DNA from: a virus
Reading direction: 5' to 3' (one strand)
IMG/VR virus record: IMGVR_UViG_3300028862_000081
Location: 1 to 32,008 of that record
Length of the DNA stretch: 32,008 bases
Every line of letters begins with the position of its first letter. The stretch's first letter is position 1. The notes below the pieces were generated by a model. The model did no database searches. It had not been told where the DNA came from and saw only the letters and a program-made list of their open reading frames with translations. Position numbers and translations under genes: made by a program. Shown here piece after piece: positions 28,236 through 32,008 of the stretch.

Positions 28236-30821
28236 ATGGCCAAGAAAGGTTTTTTCAAAAAAGATGTGGGTGAAGTAATTAAAGAGGCACGTGAAGATTG
28301 CTCAGAATGTGGTCTCATAGATACGTGCCATACGCCGCACCTTTCCTATACAGGAAAAGGAAAACTAGGCATAGCCATTCTTTATTCTCATCCTGAATTT
28401 GACCAAGATGACACAGGAGAATTATCCTGTGGTAAAGACTATACTTTTCTCACTCACGCTTTGGACGATATAGGCATCAACTTGGAAGAGGATTGCTACT
28501 ATATTCCTGTCTTAGGCTGCCGCACCCCCCGAAACCGGCACCCGAAGAAGGTGGAGGTCGGGTATTGTGCCCCTCGATTAAAACGCTTCCTTAAAAGACT
28601 AGACCCCAATGTAGTTATCCTACTTGGATCCACTCCGTTTGACGCTATAGTCCATCCTCGTATTAGTGGACGGCTTACAGGCACGCCTTATAACAAATTC
28701 TATGGAGAATGCATTCCAGATCAGGAACTATCAGTGTGGATATGCCCTATGTGGTCTGTGGAAGAGCTTATGGACACGAAAGAGTATGATGATGGAAAAC
28801 GAGGTAAACCTCTCTGGGAACGAGATAGAGCGGTGTTTAACCTGTGGAAAGACCACCTTTATAACGCATGCTCCCTTTATACTCGGAAGGTCGAGGTGGT
28901 GGATTACGTCTCGTTGTGTAAAACAACTCAGGACGTAGATGTTGCTTTAGGGTGGATTGCGGAGGCTATGAGCTGGGGGAAAGTAGCACTGGACTATGAA
29001 ACTTCAGGTCTGAAGCCCCATAAAAAAGGACATAAAATTACATGTGCCTCTATATCTAACAGAAATATATCCTATTCCTTTCCGTTTTTTAAGGATGAAA
29101 CCTTTAAGGAAGCGTGGAAGACATTACTACTATCCTCTATAAAAAAGATAGCCCACAATATGACATATGAATATATTTGGACAAAAGAACTTGAGGGGTA
29201 TTGGTTCACAGAGTGTTATTTTGATACTATGCTGGCTGCTCACTGTATTTACAACAATGCTCCTACAGGGTTGAAGTTTTGTACATATGCTTCTTTTGGT
29301 GTCGTCGGATATGACGAGACTGCGGATCCTTATCTTAAAGCATCTGATGCAGATATTAAATTATATGGCGACAATGCATTCAATAGAATTGATGAAATTC
29401 CCATGGAAGATCTTCTTCTTTATAACGCTTTGGATTCGCTCTTTACTTATAGACTTTATGAACGGCAAGATGCCCGTCTTACAGAGTTTATGCGCTCAGG
29501 ATTCGATATGCTTATGGAAAGTGTTCCTACGCTTGCTAAATGTACACAGAATGGATTTGTCTTAAATGAAGAGCAGTTTAATATTGTGACAAAAGAATTA
29601 GAGGAAAAAATAGAACAAGCAGAAGCAGATGTTATGAGTTCTGATGAGGTTAAACAATGGGATGGGGATACTAAATTTAATTTTAACTCCGCTCCGCAAA
29701 TGTCTCATCTTGTTTATGATATCCTCAAAGTTAAACCCTTTAGTTTCACTGAGGCAAAGAAACCAAGTGTAGATGCAGAAACTCTCTTAAAGATAGGTCT
29801 GCCTTTTGTACGAAAAATAATTCGACATAGGAAGCTGAAAAAACTATTGGGTACATATATTAATCAGTATAAGACTGAGGTCGTCGATGGGGTGGTGCAT
29901 TCATGGTTCAAACTCAATGGTGTAGATACTTTTAGAAGTTCATGCACGGCGGTAAATATTCAAAATTTGCCAAAGCGAGATGAGGAAGCCAAACAAATGA
30001 TTACTTCTCTTGTATTACCGCGTAAAGGACATAAACTTATTTCTTATGATTATAAATCACTAGAAGTACTTATTAATGCCTGCCATAGTGGGGATCAGAA
30101 TTTAATTGCATTTTCATCTGATACAACGAAAGACATGCACAGATCTTCCGCAGCAGATATTTTTATGCTAGAAGAAAGCGAGGTAACAAAAAGAGTTCGC
30201 TCAGGAATTAAAAGTGCCTTTGTCTTCAGTTCATTTTATGGCAGCTATTATAAACAAACGGCACCAGATTGCTGGGAACTTGCACAAGATGAAGGTCTCA
30301 TAGATCATCTTGCATCTAAAGGTATAAATACATACAAACAGTTTGAAAACCGTGTTCATATAGCAGAGGAAATTCTCTGGACAGAACGATTTGCTGTGCA
30401 TGATTCTTGGCGGAAACAGCAATGGCGAAACTACCAGAAAGATGGGTATCTTGAATCATTTACGGGATTCAGATTACAAGCACCTATGTCCAGAAACAAT
30501 TCTTTCAATGGATGTGTTCAAGGAGATTCATACCATATTATGCAATGGGCCTTGAATCAGGTGTGTAAGGAACTTGAAGAAAAGAAAATGGATACATACG
30601 CATGGGCCGAAGTACATGATGCGGCTGATTTCGATTGCAATCCTGCTGAGGAAGAGTATCTTGACTATCTAGTGTGGAAATACTTTATAATAGCAGTCAA
30701 GGAACACTGGCCTTGGATTGTGGTTAATCTACAGATTGAGAAGGAAGCTGGTGACGTGGATGCGAACTGGAGTCAGTTAAAGACTATAGGATTCGTAGGT
30801 GAAAATGGTATGGTAGTATGA
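28236..30821 (+). CDS. UDG-like domain fused to family A DNA polymerase (861 aa)
   Basis: AAGGTGG precedes the ATG. Residues about 15-195 resemble family 4/5 uracil-DNA glycosylases: paired cysteines (CSECGLIDTC), then PVLGCRTPRNRHPKK, then VVILLGSTPFDAI; the usual catalytic 'GExPG' and 'HPS' motifs are not preserved. A 3'-5' exonuclease follows: DYETSG (D253, E255), IAHNMTYEY, and YNALD (Y396, D400). The polymerase domain has motif A SYDYKSLEV (D605), motif B R655...K659...FYG (667-669), and motif C VHDAADF (D795), where the usual Glu of 'HDE' is Ala. It is the replicative polymerase. Confidence 0.9.
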   Translation: MAKKGFFKKDVGEVIKEAREDCSECGLIDTCHTPHLSYTGKGKLGIAILYSHPEFDQDDTGELSCGKDYTFLTHALDDIGINLEEDCYYIPVLGCRTPRNRHPKKVEVGYCAPRLKRFLKRLDPNVVILLGSTPFDAIVHPRISGRLTGTPYNKFYGECIPDQELSVWICPMWSVEELMDTKEYDDGKRGKPLWERDRAVFNLWKDHLYNACSLYTRKVEVVDYVSLCKTTQDVDVALGWIAEAMSWGKVALDYETSGLKPHKKGHKITCASISNRNISYSFPFFKDETFKEAWKTLLLSSIKKIAHNMTYEYIWTKELEGYWFTECYFDTMLAAHCIYNNAPTGLKFCTYASFGVVGYDETADPYLKASDADIKLYGDNAFNRIDEIPMEDLLLYNALDSLFTYRLYERQDARLTEFMRSGFDMLMESVPTLAKCTQNGFVLNEEQFNIVTKELEEKIEQAEADVMSSDEVKQWDGDTKFNFNSAPQMSHLVYDILKVKPFSFTEAKKPSVDAETLLKIGLPFVRKIIRHRKLKKLLGTYINQYKTEVVDGVVHSWFKLNGVDTFRSSCTAVNIQNLPKRDEEAKQMITSLVLPRKGHKLISYDYKSLEVLINACHSGDQNLIAFSSDTTKDMHRSSAADIFMLEESEVTKRVRSGIKSAFVFSSFYGSYYKQTAPDCWELAQDEGLIDHLASKGINTYKQFENRVHIAEEILWTERFAVHDSWRKQQWRNYQKDGYLESFTGFRLQAPMSRNNSFNGCVQGDSYHIMQWALNQVCKELEEKKMDTYAWAEVHDAADFDCNPAEEEYLDYLVWKYFIIAVKEHWPWIVVNLQIEKEAGDVDANWSQLKTIGFVGENGMVV

Positions 30822-31276
30822 GTAAGGTGCCCAACCCAAAGATGCCCCGTATCCCCTTCGGGGATCCTTTCATGCCGGGGTTTGCACCAAACAAATACGG
30901 GCTATGGGTTAGAACGGTAGAAGGGGTATACCACCTATACAATGAAAGTCAGTATATGATCCTTACACAGAAAGCATGGGACACATCTAAGAAAGTTCAG
31001 ATACAGCGAAAACTAGAGAAACGGCATTATACTTTCTGTGGAGCATATGTAAAAGACAATATAACCCCTAAATCTATAGGGCTGTGCTTTATATCGAAGA
31101 AGTTTAAGGTATGCCCCAAGTGTAAAAGGGCTATTATGCGGGAGTTAAAAGCTAACGGAGAGTGGAAGAAACTCAAAGATTCTTGGAAAGCCATGAAAGT
31201 AGAAAATAAAGCGAAATATGTGACAGAAGAGCAAAAACTACTTGACACTGGGGAGCAACCGTGGTATGATATATAG
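30818..31276 (+). CDS. Hypothetical protein with CPKC motif (152 aa)
   Basis: It starts in an ATGA overlap with the polymerase gene. The N-terminus is Pro-rich (PNPKMPRIPFGDPFMPGFAP), the middle is beta-rich, and a CPKC knuckle lies near residue 100 (FKVCPKCKRAIMRELK), followed by a very basic helical tail. A nucleic-acid-binding accessory of the polymerase is plausible, but no family is recognised. Its last codons contain the next promoter. Confidence 0.65.
   Translation: MSKVPNPKMPRIPFGDPFMPGFAPNKYGLWVRTVEGVYHLYNESQYMILTQKAWDTSKKVQIQRKLEKRHYTFCGAYVKDNITPKSIGLCFISKKFKVCPKCKRAIMRELKANGEWKKLKDSWKAMKVENKAKYVTEEQKLLDTGEQPWYDI
31242..31270 (+). promoter_or_regulatory. Sigma70-type promoter
   Basis: TTGACA (31242-31247), 17 bp, TATGAT (31265-31270), with CGTGG before the -10. 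It drives the small membrane gene and the repeat gene that follow. Confidence 0.8.
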
Positions 31277-31295
31277 AGAGTTAAGGAGGTAGCTT

Positions 31296-31397
31296 ATGAG
31301 TTTAGATATGGTATGGTTTTTTGGGGGTGTAATTATAGGTGGATTTATTCTGCCCCTTATTGCATGGAATATTTATTGGAAGTTGAATGGAATGTAG
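31296..31397 (+). CDS. Single-pass membrane peptide (33 aa)
   Basis: AAGGAGGT precedes the ATG. The peptide (MSLDMVWFFGGVIIGGFILP and a short rest ending WKLNGM) has one hydrophobic, Gly-rich membrane segment flanked by an acidic start and a basic end. Such single-span phage peptides can be lysis or superinfection-exclusion factors; nothing more specific can be said. Confidence 0.6.
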   Translation: MSLDMVWFFGGVIIGGFILPLIAWNIYWKLNGM

Positions 31398-31425
31398 GGG
31401 TTGAGAAACCAAAGGAAGGTAAATT

Positions 31426-32008
31426 ATGTGTAAATTTTTTAGTTTTGTTGGGGATGGATATGGCAATTTCTTGTATTCTGATTGGTCGGTAAGAAAGGCG
31501 CTTATTGATAATAAGTCAGATGACTCTCCCGATTCTCATACATGGATACTGACAGGCAATAATGTCCCGGCTAATAGGCAGGATAGATGGTCAAAGTATG
31601 AGTATAACCCTTTGACGAAGAAGTTCACGTTAGATACGCCTGTAGAAGGGCATGATCACGAAGCAGCGGAAAATTGGGTGAACACACTTAACTTCAAAAA
31701 TATTGTTCCTGCCCTTGTTACCAAAAAAATCAAAAACCTGCTAAACAAGGTGGTAAAGGTCACAGAAGCAGATATAGCACTTCTAAAGGAATGGGATTCG
31801 GTCTGGGAGTCGGTCTGGGAGTCGGTCAGGGATTCGGTCTGTGATTCGGTCAGGGATTTAGTCGGGGAGTCGGTCTGTGATTCGGTCTGTGATTCGGTCT
31901 GTGATTCGGTCTGGGATTCGGTCTGTGATTCGGTCTGTGATTCGGTCTGTGATTCGGTCTGGGATTCGGTCAGGGCTTCGGTCAGGGCTTCGGTCAGGGC
32001 TTCGGTCA
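31426..32008 (+). CDS. Protein with C-terminal DSV[W/C/R] tetrapeptide repeats (partial)
   Basis: The frame runs off the right edge. AAGGAAGG precedes the ATG. Residues 1-123 form an N-terminal domain (MCKFFSFVGDGYGNFLYSDW, later KYEYNPLTKKFTLD and LNFKNIVPAL); from memory this N-terminus occurs in gut phage proteins whose C-termini carry similar tetrapeptide runs, which I cannot verify. From residue 124 a 4-residue unit coded by a 12-base repeat runs 18 times (DSVW, ESVW, ESVR, DSVC and so on, DSVR, ASVR). Changes occur at the first and fourth positions while 'SV' is fixed but for one 'LV'. Function unknown. Confidence 0.75.
   Translation, partial: MCKFFSFVGDGYGNFLYSDWSVRKALIDNKSDDSPDSHTWILTGNNVPANRQDRWSKYEYNPLTKKFTLDTPVEGHDHEAAENWVNTLNFKNIVPALVTKKIKNLLNKVVKVTEADIALLKEWDSVWESVWESVRDSVCDSVRDLVGESVCDSVCDSVCDSVWDSVCDSVCDSVCDSVWDSVRASVRASVRASV
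31794..32008 (+). repeat. 12-bp tandem repeat array inside the terminal gene
   Basis: About eighteen units of the type GATTCGGTCTGT, in frame, continuing beyond the window. Units vary mainly in the first codon (GAT, GAG, GCT) and in the fourth (TGG, TGT, AGG, GGG), while TCG GTC is constant except for one TTA. Clusters of identical units (three GATTCGGTCTGT in a row, three GCTTCGGTCAGG in a row) suggest recent expansion by slippage or recombination. Confidence 0.9.

Noticed and set aside
31794-32008. CRISPR array or diversity-generating retroelement variable region
   Set aside because: The 12-bp repeats are in frame within a gene and lack spacers; no template repeat or reverse transcriptase is visible.

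Overview
This window looks like part of a large, lytic-type tailed bacteriophage genome (Caudoviricetes). It has a large terminase, a probable portal start, a terminase-small-like gene, a secreted muralytic enzyme and a full phage replication set, and it has no integrase, rRNA or host metabolic operons. The low G+C content, strong AGGAGG-type ribosome sites, sigma70-type promoters (TTGACA, 17 bp, TATAAT-like) and two radical-SAM enzymes suggest an anaerobic, low-GC host such as a gut Bacillota. The host assignment is inference.

Layout. From about 14 kb leftwards, all supported genes lie on the minus strand. From the left edge they are: a partial portal-like gene, terL, a methyltransferase and small genes, an SLT lytic transglycosylase, a structured-RNA candidate (about 4260-4544) between two short reading frames, a radical-SAM gene flanked by direct repeats, a gene-free AT-rich spacer (6.5-7.2 kb), an island of twelve small unknown genes (7.26-11.09 kb), an origin-like region of DnaA boxes followed by a T-rich gene-free tract (11.24-12.23 kb), and a four-gene operon with a zinc-ribbon protein, a TerS-like protein, a NinG-like HNH protein and an unknown protein. 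At 14.05 kb four perfect 23-bp tandem repeats lie between divergent promoters.

From 14.23 kb rightwards, all genes are on the plus strand and read as the replication and nucleic-acid repair module: an initiator-like protein, a radical-SAM/SPASM enzyme, SSB, a TOPRIM primase, a HARP/SNF2 helicase, RtcB, a CCA-adding-type nucleotidyltransferase, a DnaB-like helicase, an Rnl5/DRB0094-type RNA ligase, a thioredoxin-like protein, a tRNA-Ile(UAU) and a family A DNA polymerase with an N-terminal uracil-DNA-glycosylase-like domain. The window ends inside a gene whose 3' part is a 12-bp tandem repeat coding DSV[W/C/R]-type tetrapeptides.

How the genes fit together. SSB, primase, DnaB-like helicase and polymerase would form the replisome. 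The iterons plus initiator-like protein, and/or the DnaA-box cluster, are candidate start sites. RtcB, the Rnl5-like ligase, the nucleotidyltransferase and the tRNA form a plausible RNA/tRNA repair set. The most unusual items are the DnaA-box/T-rich origin-like region, the pseudoknotted RNA candidate between possible split-gene halves, the promoter placed inside a terminator before terL, the repeat-flanked radical-SAM gene, and the hypervariable-looking tetrapeptide repeat gene.
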